A stretch of 64,000 bases of DNA from Doryteuthis pealeii (Eukaryota; Mollusca; Cephalopoda; Myopsida; Loliginidae). The notes under the pieces are model-generated. The model saw only the letters and a program-made list of their open reading frames with translations, made no database searches and was not told where the DNA came from. Each line of letters begins with the position of its first letter. The first letter of the stretch is position 1. The position numbers were made by a program, and so were the translations under genes. Shown in pieces: positions 51,679-64,000 of the stretch. The stretch is taken from NCBI GenBank assembly GCA_023376005.1, contig CM042142.1:49105051-49169050 (forward strand), written 5' to 3'.

Positions 51679-53474
51679 AAAAGGATGCCACCAAAGTCAA
51701 ATCCTTATAGACCCTCCAGCCATAAGAGTTGTTAAAAACAGTTTCGTTTGGCGCTAATTGTCTTAGAATAAAAAAAGGAGTTAATGCTTGATGATAACTT
51801 ATTTGAGTTCGTAGAAGTTGTCCCCTCCTTTGTGTGTCTGCTTCGAAGTCGTTACTATCGGAAATTCCCTAGTGAATTATCTTCCATTGCCGCTAGAGGG
51901 CGAATAGCCAAACATCGTATGTCGGCACCAAAAACCAAATTTCTTCACTTATCGCATAGCCAGTTTACTGGAGGAGAGACGTAAAAATAAACGCTCTCAT
52001 CACTTAGCCCAAAAACAAGGCTCACTTATCTACAGACCCTCGACTTGGACGATGGCGTTTGTCCACAGCACACTTTCTAAGGCATTGTGTCAGCATACTA
52101 CAAGGCTTGTCGCAATAGCACACTACAGAGGGCTGAGGACCAAATAGTCTACTTGAAAAGGCAAAGCATCTGTTACCCAGGCGAGAAGCTTCTAAAATAG
52201 CATTCCCCTACTTTCACTTCACAGAACCGGTTACCAGAAGAACGTGAAACGTCCGAAGAAGCGTCCTATCAACATTCCAACTTCTACAACAAACTGCTTA
52301 ACTCACAGATAAGTCTCGTAGCAAATACCAATAAAATTTGCAACAAGTCTTATATTATTTGTCAATACATGTATTAAATTTCCATTGTGTGTATGTCTTC
52401 TTTTGTCCGACAATTTGCCTACAACTACGGAGAAATAAGAGCTCCTTCGAACCCCGTAAATAATCTTATTCCCCAGTAGGCAAAACACTAGGGTAGGTTG
52501 ATCTTTCGCTTTTATAAAAATAAAAATTCTCTCAAATAGCAAAAGTTGTGTGTCGGTATAGTAAATACTGCTATCAAGATTTAGATCTCTTATATGATCA
52601 TTGTTTGAGGAAATTAGCACCAAAGATAGTCTACTAAAATGCACCAAAAATCCTCGTTTTCGCAAAATTTAGTCTAGAAATTGGTTAGAAAATTTACAAT
52701 TTCAGTATTTAAAACAGGAAAAGTTGTCATTTTAAATGAAACGAATAAATATGAATTCAAATTGAAATTATGTCGCCATCATCACCGACACCTCAGATAT
52801 GCTTTTTTTTTTTACCGAATAATTAATCTGTAACAGTGATAACACTTTGAAAGAGTGAAATTTATGAACACAAAGTTTTGAAGAAAAATATTTTGTTGGT
52901 GATTTTTCATTAATTTTACAACTTTCGCCACATGGAGACGTTTCAGTTCCAAAATCGACCTAACCTACTAAACACATCTGTCCACAGGGGTGTACCCCCC
53001 CCCCAACACACACCAACGGCGCATTCCGAATACTTGATACAGGAGAGCTTTCTATCCCCCGGCTTGCGTCTTTTTATCACATGACAGTGGGCTTTGTTCT
53101 CTTAGGTATACCGTGCATTGTACACGAGACACTTTATAAACCCGTAAGTGTATCTTTAGTTCTCAGCCTCAATTTACTTTACACATAAAAGGCTATTTGC
53201 CTACAGGGACATTACTTCTTATAAACTATATATCACTCATTTCTCGTATCTATTCTGCTTTGTATTTCTTTATTAAGTTTGTTTCAGCAATGAATCTACC
53301 TGTTAAATGTTATTACTTTTGTCGTTAATTGCTTCATCTTTATACTGTTGAGGAAGAGATATCAACAACCTACATTAATTTTCTCTCCTCCCAATTGGAT
53401 GACTTTCGCTGGAGTTCACAGTTATTTTCGATTATTCACAAATTTATTTCGAAACAAGTATGTATTAACCTATT

Positions 53475-53748
53475 TCTCTGCACAAGCAGGATTGACACAG
53501 TGTCAATTATTTAGAGGAGTTTAACAGGTTTTGAATTCAGAGGTTTTCCTTCTCTTAGACTGGTTGCCGTACCAAAGTTAAAGGCCCAGTTTACACTACT
53601 ATTACTCATGGCTGAGAGGAGAGTCGGGGGATGATTACCTTTCGCAAGGGTATTAGCACTGTGGGAAATGTAAACAGCCTCGTCTAGGATTGATCTCGGG
53701 TCGACGAGTCCATTTCCTTACGACTCTAGTCATTACACCACGCGCCTT
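53475..53748 (-). mobile_element. SINE-A, mirror of 38605-38890
   Basis: Minus-strand box A GGCGCGTGGTGTAATGAC. Several one-base indels in the body. Confidence 0.8.
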
Positions 53749-53997
53749 ATTTCTAAACGAGTAAGCGGGGATATTATTCTCAGTCACAAGACTTACATAC
53801 AAATGTTATTTGCCAACAAGACATTCCTTCTTATATACTATGCATCACCAACTGGGATGAGACACTATTACTGACTGGAAAAAATGACTCTCCACGATAG
53901 ACTATGATCCATGAAATTAAAACCTGATTCCTAAAAACTACCTTTGTTTTGTTCTCTTCCTTTTTTCCCTTTTATTCCTTTCAGTTCGACCACCAAA

Positions 53998-54598
53998 TGT
54001 AATGGAATACGCACCAAAATAATCAGCGATCTTTAAACCAAACGTTAAAACAACTTGTCACTCCATATATATAAAGAAATTGCTATATAATGGCAGGTAA
54101 CTTTTTGGTAAGTCGGTTGATTATATATCTCTACATTTATAAGATATAAGTTCTTATATTAAAGTTGGAAGGCATAGATTAACCTCCCAACGTGCTATAC
54201 ATAAAATATTCCGACAAAGTTGTAGAATAATAACAATTATTTTATTCCCGTGAGCGACGGAGAAATACATCAAGGCAGAATATCTAAACATGCAGATACT
54301 TAAACGTATACAAAGGAAAATAGGTGTAGACTTGCGTCGCAAGGAATGTCACTTACTAGTAGCTGGTTGGGGGCCATACCCCCCCCCCCCACATACACAC
54401 ACTTAGCGGTTAGAAGCGTCAAGCGGGCCTAAACCATGTGAACTCGTCGCCGGTCTGAGAGAAAACGAAGGAGGATTCAGAATTTCCGGGTTGCTGGTTA
54501 AATACTAAACGCCACATATCGGCGAACACTGCAGCCAAAGGGAAGATAACCCTATTGACTTATGTCTACCAGAAATTACCGTTTTACTGAACCCAACA
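53998..54598 (-). mobile_element. LTR, mirror of 37745-38349
   Basis: The minus strand from TGTTGGGTTCAGTAAAACGG to CATTACA. Preceded (plus strand) by CAGTTCGACCACCAAA. Confidence 0.6.
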
Positions 54599-55683
54599 TG
54601 GTCAAACAGTACTTGGCATAATGTCGGTATGTATAATAGTAGTCCAATTTTTTCCAGATTGATTCCAATTCAAAATTTACACGTTGTTGGCACCTACCGT
54701 CCACTAAGGACGATGGCGTAGTGTCCAAAAATGAATTAAATAATCTGCATCTACGCAAGTGACTGTGCATGCCTTTTTTTATATTCAATATCTAGTCCAA
54801 ACTATATTGGTTGATGGCACCTTTCCGTCCATTAAGTACAATGGCTAGTGTCTAAAAAAAAAAAAACTGCATCTGCACAAGCTGACTGAGCAGGCGCCTA
54901 TCCCTGAGTGACAGTCTTTGGTGTACTGACTGCGCACAAACTGTGATTCTTTCTGGGGCTGCTGTCTTTTCTCCTCTTTCTGTTCTTTCTTTTGCTGTCG
55001 GGCACTCTTCTCTCCACCTCACTCCTCTTCGTGCCTTGCTTAACATTAAAGAGACATACCTCCCACGTGTTTGTGTCAATTTACATAAGCCTTTTTATTT
55101 GAGCGAGTTGGATTAAAGTGCTCAGGCTGTAACGCGTCACTAAATTAACCTGTTATAGCTTATACTTATTTCCATAGTATAGTATCTTTGTTTACCAATT
55201 TAACTACCATCACAATATTCTAGTCTTATGATAATTTAGTTGATTTTTATAAATCCCATTTTGCAGTTGCTGCTGAACCTTAAATTCACTGGACTCACAA
55301 GAAATTTTTAAAGGACCAAAGAATCAGCGTCCACATACCAACCCTAGCGTTACTACTGCCGGCCAAGAGGCGACACTGAAGAATTTGTATGACATTGCGT
55401 GTTCGTTTTCTTCACGCCCGCACATACGGTTTGAAAAAGTTCGGATTCTGAAATTAATAAAAATGGATCACAAGAAATATTATGCCTTGCGTTGTTTCTG
55501 AGAGAACTAATGGCAAACCTAGCATAATCAGACCTAGTAAACAACAAGACCAGCATTGTTCCTTTTCTATTTGAAATGTTGTTATCTTTTAATTGAATGT
55601 GATCTATTCTTTCTTTTGCTACAGTTTTCACATGTATATATTAAATAAACGTTTAATAACATCAGTATGAAGCGTCCAGCATG

Positions 55684-55722
<39 letters not shown>

Positions 55723-56588
55723 CATAATTGAATGTGTTTGTCTATGCATTGTTGTGATAAAAGTTCGTTGAATGTTGATTGAGCTTGAATGTGTATTGAA
55801 TGTGGTTATTTTATGTATTGGCTGTGATAAAAGTTCGTTGATTTTAGATTGCGCTGAATGTGTATTTGAATGGTATTGTAAGGGGCAGACTCCCTTGTCT
55901 GAGGTTTTCTTTGGTAGATCTCTCCTGTGTCTCGGAGACCCTTTTGGTCACGTGACACAGAACCCAAGAAGGAAAACCCTCTTCTTCTGAGCCACTGAAC
56001 AAGCCTGGACGTGGCTTGTCACCTCTCTCCAGCAGACACCTATGGTGCATGCAGACGCCACAGATATGACACTGCTCACAGTAATGGTTTCCACCTATTT
56101 TGTCTATGAATACTACTGTTGTATGTTTGGACACTTGTGGCATTCTATAGTCTGGGGAACTTCGTCCCTTATACATGTGTTGAATTTAAAATCTTATAAA
56201 CGTAACTATGTGTTGTCGCTTTCCTAACCGAAGTGTTCCGCATTGAGTTACTTATCCTTTAAGTGACCCAATGTTTATAAGAACCAGAGTTAATACTCTG
56301 TGAACCTCTTATAATTTATGTATTGGCTGTGTAAAAAAAGTTTGTTGAATTTGGTCTCGGAGATAATATAAATTATATAAGTCCTCATTTGGACATTCTG
56401 TTTTAAACTGCTAAACATATTCATAAACTTAGTTTATGTTACTAGATTGTTCTGTTTGGTGGTAATTCACTTGCAAAGAAATCAATCTCTTCTTAGGTGA
56501 CAATGAAGCAACAATTTAAAGAATAAATTAACCTTGTTCTTATTTGAATAACTTACCTTTTTACACATGTCTGCTTATGTATCTCACC

Positions 56589-57062
56589 TACTTTGGTAGC
56601 AATATCTCATCTACAGAAAGTGATGTCAATATACGTGTAAGAAAGGACACATTGCTACAGACAGCTTATTGATCATATGGACGTTTATCTATCTGATAAA
56701 GTGGAATTTTCCAAGCTGTACATTATCAGATATTGTATGTTGCAACCACTCTGACTTTATTGCAAGGCTTGGAAAAAAAACTAAATGTGAAACTACACAG
56801 GGAAGCTGCATGCTGTTTGAACAATTCCTGGAAGAAACCCCTCCCCTCCACAAAACAGCAGCTGTGGGTCCACTTACCTCCTATCACACAAACCATTCAA
56901 GTAACACAAACAAGACTATGCTGGAAACTGCTGAAGAAGCAAGGACAAACTCATTAGAGACATTCTCCTATGGACTCCTACACATGGACCACACCAATAT
57001 TGGCCAGCCAGCAAAGACCTTACATACAACATCTATGTGTGGATACTGGATGCCAAGTTGAG
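56589..57062 (+). pseudogene. LINE C-terminal segment, mirror of 35222-35750
   Basis: The plus strand carries the same YFGSNISSTESDVN, LEKKLNV, HLPPITQTIQV and CGYWMPS/LCVDTGC segments, split over more frames by indels than in the left arm. Confidence 0.75.
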
Positions 57063-57369
57063 GACTACTGATATAAGACGGACGGTGAGAATCTGTGCTG
57101 TCAGCATGACTTGATGAGGATTATTATGTCAAATGATAATTAGATTTTTAAACCAACACTAATTTATGTACAAATGAATTTTACTTTTTAGAAATAAATT
57201 GACATTTTATGTAAATTGTTCCTCTGATTGAATATATCCTAAATTTATAGTGTTTCATTGTTTTGACATTGTAGGTATTAGCACCATACTTCTATAACAT
57301 ATGACAGGATGATTGGTTTCAAAAACAAATTATAAATTTGAAATCGGTAAATAAATAAAATATATATAT

Positions 57370-57624
57370 TTACCAACCCAAAAGTCAATTTCTTAAGCAG
57401 AGTTCAACAGAGTTTGAATTCAGAGTTTTCCTTTCTCCTAGACCAGTTGCCTAACCAAGGTTAAAGAGCCCAGTCTGCTCTACTATTTATCCATAGCTGG
57501 AGGGAGAATAGGATTCATACCTTTCCCAAGGATTAGCGCTAAGTAAAATGCAATTGCCACATCCAGGAATTGAACTCGGAGATGAGTCCATTTCCATGAT
57601 TAACCATTACACCATACGCTCCAT
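57370..57624 (-). mobile_element. SINE-A, mirror of 34710-34975
   Basis: Minus-strand box A GGAGCGTATGGTGTAATGG and box B CGAGTTCAATTCC. Confidence 0.8.
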
Positions 57625-58034
57625 AAATAAATGAATAACCGTATAGTTATTTTACTCAACATTACAAGGAGGGTTGAAAATTATCCACACTTGCACTAGC
57701 AGCAACAGATATCTATGACAATCTCTGCCAAACCATCCCTCTAATTCATTGCCCCTGGGAAGCATCCAATATCTGTGCAGACTTGGTCTATGTAAGTCTT
57801 TGCTAGATGGTCTACCCTGTGATGTAATGAATATGCATACACCTGGATCACCCCCTCACTGTAATATGATTGGCTGGTGTAGGCCATAAATAAGAGCAAT
57901 GTACAGGGCCAAGGCCTACTACTATGCCTACAACTATGACGTCGCCACCAGTACTATTACTTACCTGCTCGATGTTACCACTCTGTTACTATGGCCCCAC
58001 CACTCTGCTACTTCTACTAAATATATCCCTTCCC

Positions 58035-58390
58035 GGGACATATCACCTGGCATGCCCATGTGATGGCTTTCACAGAAGAATGTCACTTATGCGGTTCATT
58101 TGCTGCTTTAAACAGATTGTCAGTGATATTGAAATCTGATCTCAATGATAAGTTAAAGCAAAAATTCTTCCAAAGCCATAGTTGTATCATGCTACTGTAC
58201 GACTACACTACTGGACCCTAACAAAGTGCCTGGAGAATAAGCTAAATGGAGCTGTACAAGAATGCTGCATACAAATCTTAAACAAGATGGGAAACAACAC
58301 CCCACAAGAAAACAGTTGTATGACCACCTGCCCCTATTACACAAACCATCTGTGTGAGGCGAACAAGATATGCGGGCACTTAAACATATC
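58035..58390 (+). pseudogene. LINE C-terminal fragment, mirror of 33930-34280
   Basis: LKSDLNDKLKQKFF, WTLTKCLENKLNG and YTNHLCEANKIC-type shadow reading. The 102-codon frame of the left arm is broken by indels here. Confidence 0.75.
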
Positions 58391-59027
58391 TTTATTATAT
58401 TATCACACTGCATTTCTGCACATGTGTGCCTATAGTTGGCACTGTGTAATATACCCCTTTACATGGGTATATTTATATCGGTTATTATGGGACAGAGGGA
58501 GAGAGGAAATGAATTGTCTTACTGGTTCTGCTGGGTGTTCTGCTCATTTCTTTGTTGGAATAATTAAGCCAAGACTTAATATTTTTCTTTATTCTTTATT
58601 TAAAAACCCAGAGCCAAAAGGGTCTTCAACCGTGCGGTGAAGAAGCTGGCATCTTAGAGTGAACAATCCTTACATCTGCTCCTTTTAAACTAACGGCCAA
58701 AATCTAAAACTAAATCAGTTACTTTCTCATGCTCGCCTTCAGATCAGAGAAGGCGAACTGCTTTGTCAATCACCTAAACAGTTAATTTTGAATTTTTACT
58801 ACACTTACAGGTATAATTCGTAGGCTACCTAAATTATATAATGACCGCTGTGGTCACATGATCAAAGTTTTAAGGCCTGATTGTGCCATTTCTGCTTGCT
58901 GTCTTTACAGCTAAACATGGACACTCCACTAGCAGTATGCACCAAGGAACACTGCTCAGTCTTAGTGTTTTGGCCAAAACCTACCGATCAAAGATTGAGA
59001 ATTGGCACAGACTTTTCTAGACTTTTT

Positions 59028-59275
59028 AAGGGCTGCTTTAGCTCAGTCAGTAGAGCGTCCACCAAGGAATCACAGGTTTCAACCTGGCCTCGCCAACTCA
59101 GTGTATGAGTAGCACAGGGATCCTTATGGTAAAGTGAGGAGCTGATAGTTGTGTGCGCTTTCACTTCAGATATAAAATAATCTCCCTGGTCAGCTTTAGT
59201 GAAAAGGGGATAGACTCCCCCGCTGTCTATGCTGATATTGACAATTAGGCCACTCCATTGACTTTACTTTACTTT
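59028..59275 (+). mobile_element. SINE-B, mirror of 33040-33292
   Basis: GGGCTGCTTTAGCTCAGTC then AGTAGAGCGTCC (box A) and AGGTTTCAACCTGG (box B altered by indels). Confidence 0.8.
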
Positions 59276-59504
59276 CTAGACTTTACTAGATGGCTAGACA
59301 GAGTGATTTACCCAAAATCTATTCTAAAATGCAGTATAAAAATGGTGTGTTATTGATATATAACCAACATTAGGTTTTTATAAGGTATTACTGCATCCAG
59401 AGATGCACTAACACTGAATATGCGGTATGGAGAGATAAAAAAAAAAACACATATTAGACAATAAGCATGGATGGTATTTGATACACCATTATATAAAACA
59501 ACAT

Positions 59505-59735
59505 TCAAGAATATTATTATTTTCCTCATCTTCATTGTTATCTGGTACAATGTTTGGCTGATATGCATCCGGCCTTTTTCAGGTATTCTTATCAGACTCA
59601 GGAAGTGTGACTCAATTTACCTGGAAGAAGGCCAGAGGGCATATTGGCCGAAAATGTTGTACAGATAACAATGAAGATAAGGACAATAGTCCAAATAAAT
59701 GCAGATAATGGTAATCATCAAGCCTCATCTCAAAC
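59505..59735. repeat. CTTCTTCAGGT repeat, mirror of 32575-32795
   Basis: GGTACAATGTTTGGCTGATA and GAAGAAGGCCAGAGGGC in mirrored order. Confidence 0.75.
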
Positions 59736-60208
59736 ATTCAGAGAAATAACATTCAAGAAAATTATATTAACAAATTAAACAAGTCCCAAAAGGTAAATGT
59801 AATGTATTCGTTTTGTGCTTGAAGCTGCAAGTTAATGCTTTGAAAGCAGAAATGGAATGGACAAAATAGAGGGTGTTGCGCATGTATCTGCGCAGAATTA
59901 TTAAAAATGATAATTTTCAACCAATCAAACGTTTGGCCTTAAAAAAAGAGTTTTAAAAAAAGACCGAGTTCAATCCTAAGAAAGATATAAATAAGCGGTT
60001 GTTTTCAAAGAAAGAGAAAGAGAATACAAACTTAAGCTAAACCAGCCTTATCGTCTAACTCCTCAATATTGCCTACTGCTGAAGGTATACAAGCTATATC
60101 TTTCTCTCTCTCTAAGTTACTCACTGCTGCATTTGTATATGAACATTAACCCGTTCCATCCTCTAATTACGAGAACATGAAAAAACATACGTCTGCAGGA
60201 CTTGGATC

Positions 60209-60308
60209 NNNNNNNNNNNNNNNNNNNNNNNNNNNNNNNNNNNNNNNNNNNNNNNNNNNNNNNNNNNNNNNNNNNNNNNNNNNNNNNNNNNNNNNNNNNN
60301 NNNNNNNN
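60209..60308. other. Assembly gap, exactly 100 N
   Basis: 100 consecutive N, the conventional length for a scaffold gap of unknown size. ORFs drawn across it are meaningless. Confidence 0.99.
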
Positions 60309-60384
60309 TAATTGACACCAGTTGCCACACTATAGCAACAGCATGTGACAGGATGCAGTGTGGATAATAATAATAAAGATATGT

Positions 60385-60720
60385 TATAAGTGCCCAGCAT
60401 ATCTTGTTCGCCTCACACAGATGGTTTGTGTAATAGGGGCAAAGGTGGTCATACAACTGTTTCTGTGGGGTGTTGTTCCACATTCTTGTTAAGATTGTAT
60501 GCAGCATTCTTGTACAGCTCCCAAGCTTATTCTCCAGGCACTTTTAGGGTCCAAGTAGTGTAGTCGTACAGTAGCCACGATTACAACTATGGCTGGAAGA
60601 ATTTTTGCTTAACTTATCATGAGATCAGATTTCAATATCACGTGAAAAATCTGTTTAAAGCCTGAGCACATATGAACCCATAAGTGACCATTCTTTCTGT
60701 GAAAGCCATCACATGGGCAT
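60385..60720 (-). pseudogene. LINE C-terminal fragment, third copy
   Basis: Equivalent of 33930-34280, with additional indels that break the frame (for example CTGTTTCTGTGGGGTG). Confidence 0.75.
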
Positions 60721-61156
60721 GCCAGTGCGGTGATATATGTCCCGGATAGGGATATAATTAGTATAGAAGTAGCAGGGTGGTGGGGCCATAGTAACAGCAG
60801 TGGTACATCGAGCAGTAAGTATAGTACTGGTGCGACGCTCATAGTTAGGATAGTAGTAGGCATTGTACCTTCTACATTGCTCTGATTTATGGCTGACACC
60901 AGCAATCATATTACAGTGGAGGGGGGATCCAGGTGTATGCATATTCATTACAATCACAGGGTAGACCATCTAGCACAAGACTTACAAGACCAAGTCTGCA
61001 CAGATATTGGATCTTCCCAGGGGCAATGAATTAGAGGATGGTTGGCAAGAGATTGTCATAGATATCTGTTGCTGTAGTGCAAGTGTGATAATTTTCAACC
61101 CTCCTTGTAATATGTTGAGTAAAATAAAACTATACGGTATTCATTTATTTATGGGA

Positions 61157-61420
61157 AGCGTTATGGTGTAATGGTTTAAAATCATGGGAAATGACTCATC
61201 ACTCGAGTTCAATTCCTGGATCTGGCAATTGCTTTTACTTAGCGCTAATACCCTTTGGGAAAGGTATGAATCCTATTCTCCCTCCAGCTATGGATAAAAA
61301 TAGTAGAGCAGACTGGGCTCTTTAACCTTGGTTAGGCACACTGGTCTAGGAGAAGGAAAACTCTGAATTCAAACCTGTTGAACTCTGCTTAAGAAATTGA
61401 CTTTGGGTTGATTAAATATA
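61157..61420 (+). mobile_element. SINE-A, third copy of 34710-34975
   Basis: AAGCGTTATGGTGTAATGG with an inserted T inside box A, and CTCGAGTTCAATTCC. Matches the left arm otherwise. Confidence 0.8.
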
Positions 61421-61699
61421 TATATTTTATTTATTTACCCGATTTCAAATTAAATTTGTTTTTGAAACCAATCATCTGTCATATGTTATAAAGTATGGTG
61501 CTAATACCTACAATGTCAAAACAATGAAAAAACTATAAATTTAGAATATATTATCAGAGGAACAATTTACATAAAATGTAAACAATTTATTCTAAAAAGG
61601 TAAAATTCATTTGTACATAAATTAGTGTTTGGTTTAAAAAATCTAATAATCATTTGACATAATAATCCTCATCAAGTCATGCTGACAGACGATTCTCAC

Positions 61700-62215
61700 A
61701 CGGTCCGTCTATATCAGTAGGTCCTCACTTGGCATCCAGTATCCACACATAGATGTTTATGTAAGTCTTTGCTGCTGGCCAATATTGGTGTGTTCCATGT
61801 GTAGGAGTCCATAGAGAATGTCTTAATGAGTTTTGTCCTTGCTTCTTCAGCAGTTTTCCAGCATATCTTGTTTGTCGTTACTTGAATGGTTTGTGTGATA
61901 GGAGGTAAGTGGACCCACAGCTGCTGTTTTGGGAGGGGAGGGGGTTTCTTCCAGGAATTGTTCAAAACAGCATGCAGTTTCCCTGTGTTAGTTCACATTA
62001 GTTTTTCTCCAAGCCTTGCAATAAAGTCAGAGTGGTGCAACCATACAATAGTACTGATATGGCTACAGCTTGGAAAAAATTCCCACTTTATTCAGATAGA
62101 TCAAACGTCCATATGATCAATAACCTGTCTTGTAGCAATGTGTCCTTCTTACACGTATATTTGACATCACTTTCTGTAGATGAGATATTGCTACAAAGTA
62201 GGTGAAAGATACATA
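61700..62215 (-). pseudogene. LINE C-terminal segment, third copy
   Basis: Equivalent of 35222-35750. The HLPPITQTIQVT and FFQ-like segments are readable in separate frames. Confidence 0.75.
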
Positions 62216-64000
62216 AGCAGACATGTGTAAAAGGTAAAGTTATTCAAATAAGAACAAGGTTAATTTATTCTTTAAATTGTTGCTTCATTGTCACCTAAGA
62301 AGAGATTGATTCTCTTTCAACGTGAATTACCACCAAACAGAAACAATCTAGTAAGTAACATAAACTAAGTTATTTTGATATGATTAGGCAGTTTAACAGA
62401 ATGTCCACCAATGAGATTATATAATTATATTATCTCCGAGACCAAAATTCAACAAACTTTTTTACCACAGCCAATACATAAAATACTTAAAGAGGTCACA
62501 GAGTATTAACTCTGGTTCTTATAAAACATTGGTCACTTAAAGGATAAGTACTCAATGCGGAACACTTCGGTTAGGAAAGCAACAACGAACCAAACACATA
62601 GTTACGTTTATAAGATTTTATTACAACATGTATATAGGGGGAACGAAGTTCCCCAGACTATATAGAATGCCACAAGTGTCCAAAACATACACAGTATATT
62701 CAAGGACAAATAGGTGGAAACCACTTACTGTGAGCAGTGTCATATCTGTGGCCTCTGGCATGCACCATAGGTGTCTGCTGGAGAGAGGTGACAAGCACGT
62801 CCAGTTGTTCAGTTGGCATCAGAAGAAGAGGGTTCCCTTCTTGGGTTCCTGTGTCACGTGACCAAAAAGGTCTCCAGACACAGGAGATCTACCAAACCCT
62901 CAACAAGGGAGTCTCCCTACAATACCACATTCAATACACATTCAGCGCAATCTAAATCCAACGAACCTTTTATCACAGCCAATACATAAAATACCACATT
63001 CAATACACATTCAGCAATCCAACATTCAACGAACCTTTTATCACAACCAAATGCATAGACAACACATTCATTATGTTATATATATATATATAGTACTATA
63101 TATATATATATATAAATAACATGCTGGACGCTTCATACTGAGTTATTAGTTTATTTAATAAATACAGTGAAAACTGTACAAAGAAAGAAATAGATAACAT
63201 TCAATTAAAAGATAACAACATTTCAATAGAAAAGAAACATGCTGGTCTGTTTGTTGACATGTCTGATTATGCCTAGGTTGCCATTAGTTCTCTCAGAAAC
63301 AACGCAAGGCATATATTTCTTTGTGATCACATTTTTATTAATTTCAGAATCCGAAAACTTTTTCAACCGTATGTGGGGCGTGAAGAAACGAACACGCAAT
63401 GTCATACAAATTCTTACCGTGTCGCCTCTTTGGCCGCAGTAGTAAAACTAAGTAGGGTTGGTATGTGGACGCTGATTCTTTGGTCCTCTTACCAAATTTC
63501 CTGTGAGTCGCAGTGAATTTAAGGGTTCAGCAGCAACTGACAAAATGGGATTATAAAAAATCAACTAAATTATCATAAGACTAGATATTGTGATGGTAGT
63601 TAAATTGGTAACAAAAGATACCTATATGGAATAAAGTATAGCTAACAGGTAATTTAGTGACCGTTACAGCCTGAGCACTTAATCCAACTCGCGCTCGCTC
63701 AATAAAAAGGCTTATGTAAATTGACACAAACACGTGGGAATGGTATTGTCTCTTTAATGTTAAGCAAGGCACGAAGAGGAGAGTGAGGTGGAGAGAAGAG
63801 AAGCCCCGACAGCAAAGAAAGACAGAAGAGGGAAAAAAGACAGCAGCCCCAGAAAGAATCACAGTTTGTGCGCAGTCAGTACACCAAAGACTGTCACTCA
63901 GGGATAGGCCTGCTCATTCACTTGTGCAGATGGCAGATTTTTTTTTTAGACACTACGCCATTTACTTATGGACGGAAAGGTGCCATCAACAAATATAGTT

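Larger units (their letters stand above)
46201..60208 (-). repeat. Giant palindrome, right arm (~14.0 kb)
   Basis: Reverse complement of 32098-46120 with frequent one-base indels, ending exactly at the N gap with GACTTGGATC. ORFs on this arm are the left-arm ORFs broken or fused by indels. They are not separate genes. Confidence 0.97.
60309..64000 (+). repeat. Third copy of ~33880-37540, left-arm orientation
   Basis: From ATGCAGTGTG...AATAATAAAGATATG near 60360 to CAAATATAGTT at the window end, it follows 33880-37540 element by element, with many one-base indels. It is probably an overlapping contig of the same locus and not a new unit. Confidence 0.95.

Noticed and set aside
60163..60507. 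114-codon ORF across the gap
   Set aside because: It is translated through 100 N and is meaningless.
46201..64000. Counting right-arm and third-copy elements as extra independent insertions
   Set aside because: They share unique private features with the left arm (same target duplications, same box A duplication in SINE-A), so they are the same locus read again.

Overview
This window is eukaryotic, non-coding DNA packed with transposable elements. It is AT-rich, full of homopolymers and microsatellites, and has no long open reading frame. It carries RNA-polymerase-III SINEs, non-LTR retrotransposon remnants, Helitrons, several MITE families and LTR-like pieces, and its telomere-type repeats are TTAGGG, the usual metazoan motif. 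The element mixture suggests an invertebrate, probably a lophotrochozoan such as a mollusc. That placement is inference, because no host gene is visible to confirm it.

Positions 1-32097 form a single-copy backbone broken by dispersed repeats. The main ones are: R1, a retroposon with a GGTTTGG-type tail, about 16 full or partial copies; SINE-A, tRNA-like, with boxes A and B; SINE-B, SINE-C and SINE-D; H1 and H2, non-autonomous Helitrons with A|TC...CTAG|T ends and 3' hairpins, H2 in perfect head-to-tail tandem; ITS-MITE, a long-TIR element with 8-bp target duplications and (CCCTAA)n in its centre; T6, a TIR element with 6-bp target duplications; T8, a long-TIR element with an 8-bp duplication; and piggyBac-like TTAA MITEs. 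Decayed coding pieces of mariner, hAT and three kinds of LINE are recognisable. Positions 19990-24380 are nearly repeat-free and carry nothing I can identify.

Positions 32098-60208 are one huge inverted repeat: arms 32098-46120 and 46201-60208 around an 80-bp spacer. Every element in the left arm recurs in mirror order on the right. A 100-N scaffold gap follows (60209-60308), and then a third copy (60309-64000) repeats about 33880-37540 in the left-arm orientation. The copies differ mainly by single-base indels, so a fold-back assembly or read artefact is the leading explanation.

No intact protein-coding gene, rRNA, functional tRNA, CRISPR array or operon can be supported. Biological interest lies in the elements: the telomere-motif MITE family, the tandem Helitrons with compensatory hairpin changes, nested insertions with readable target-site duplications, and the palindrome, which needs to be proved or rejected.
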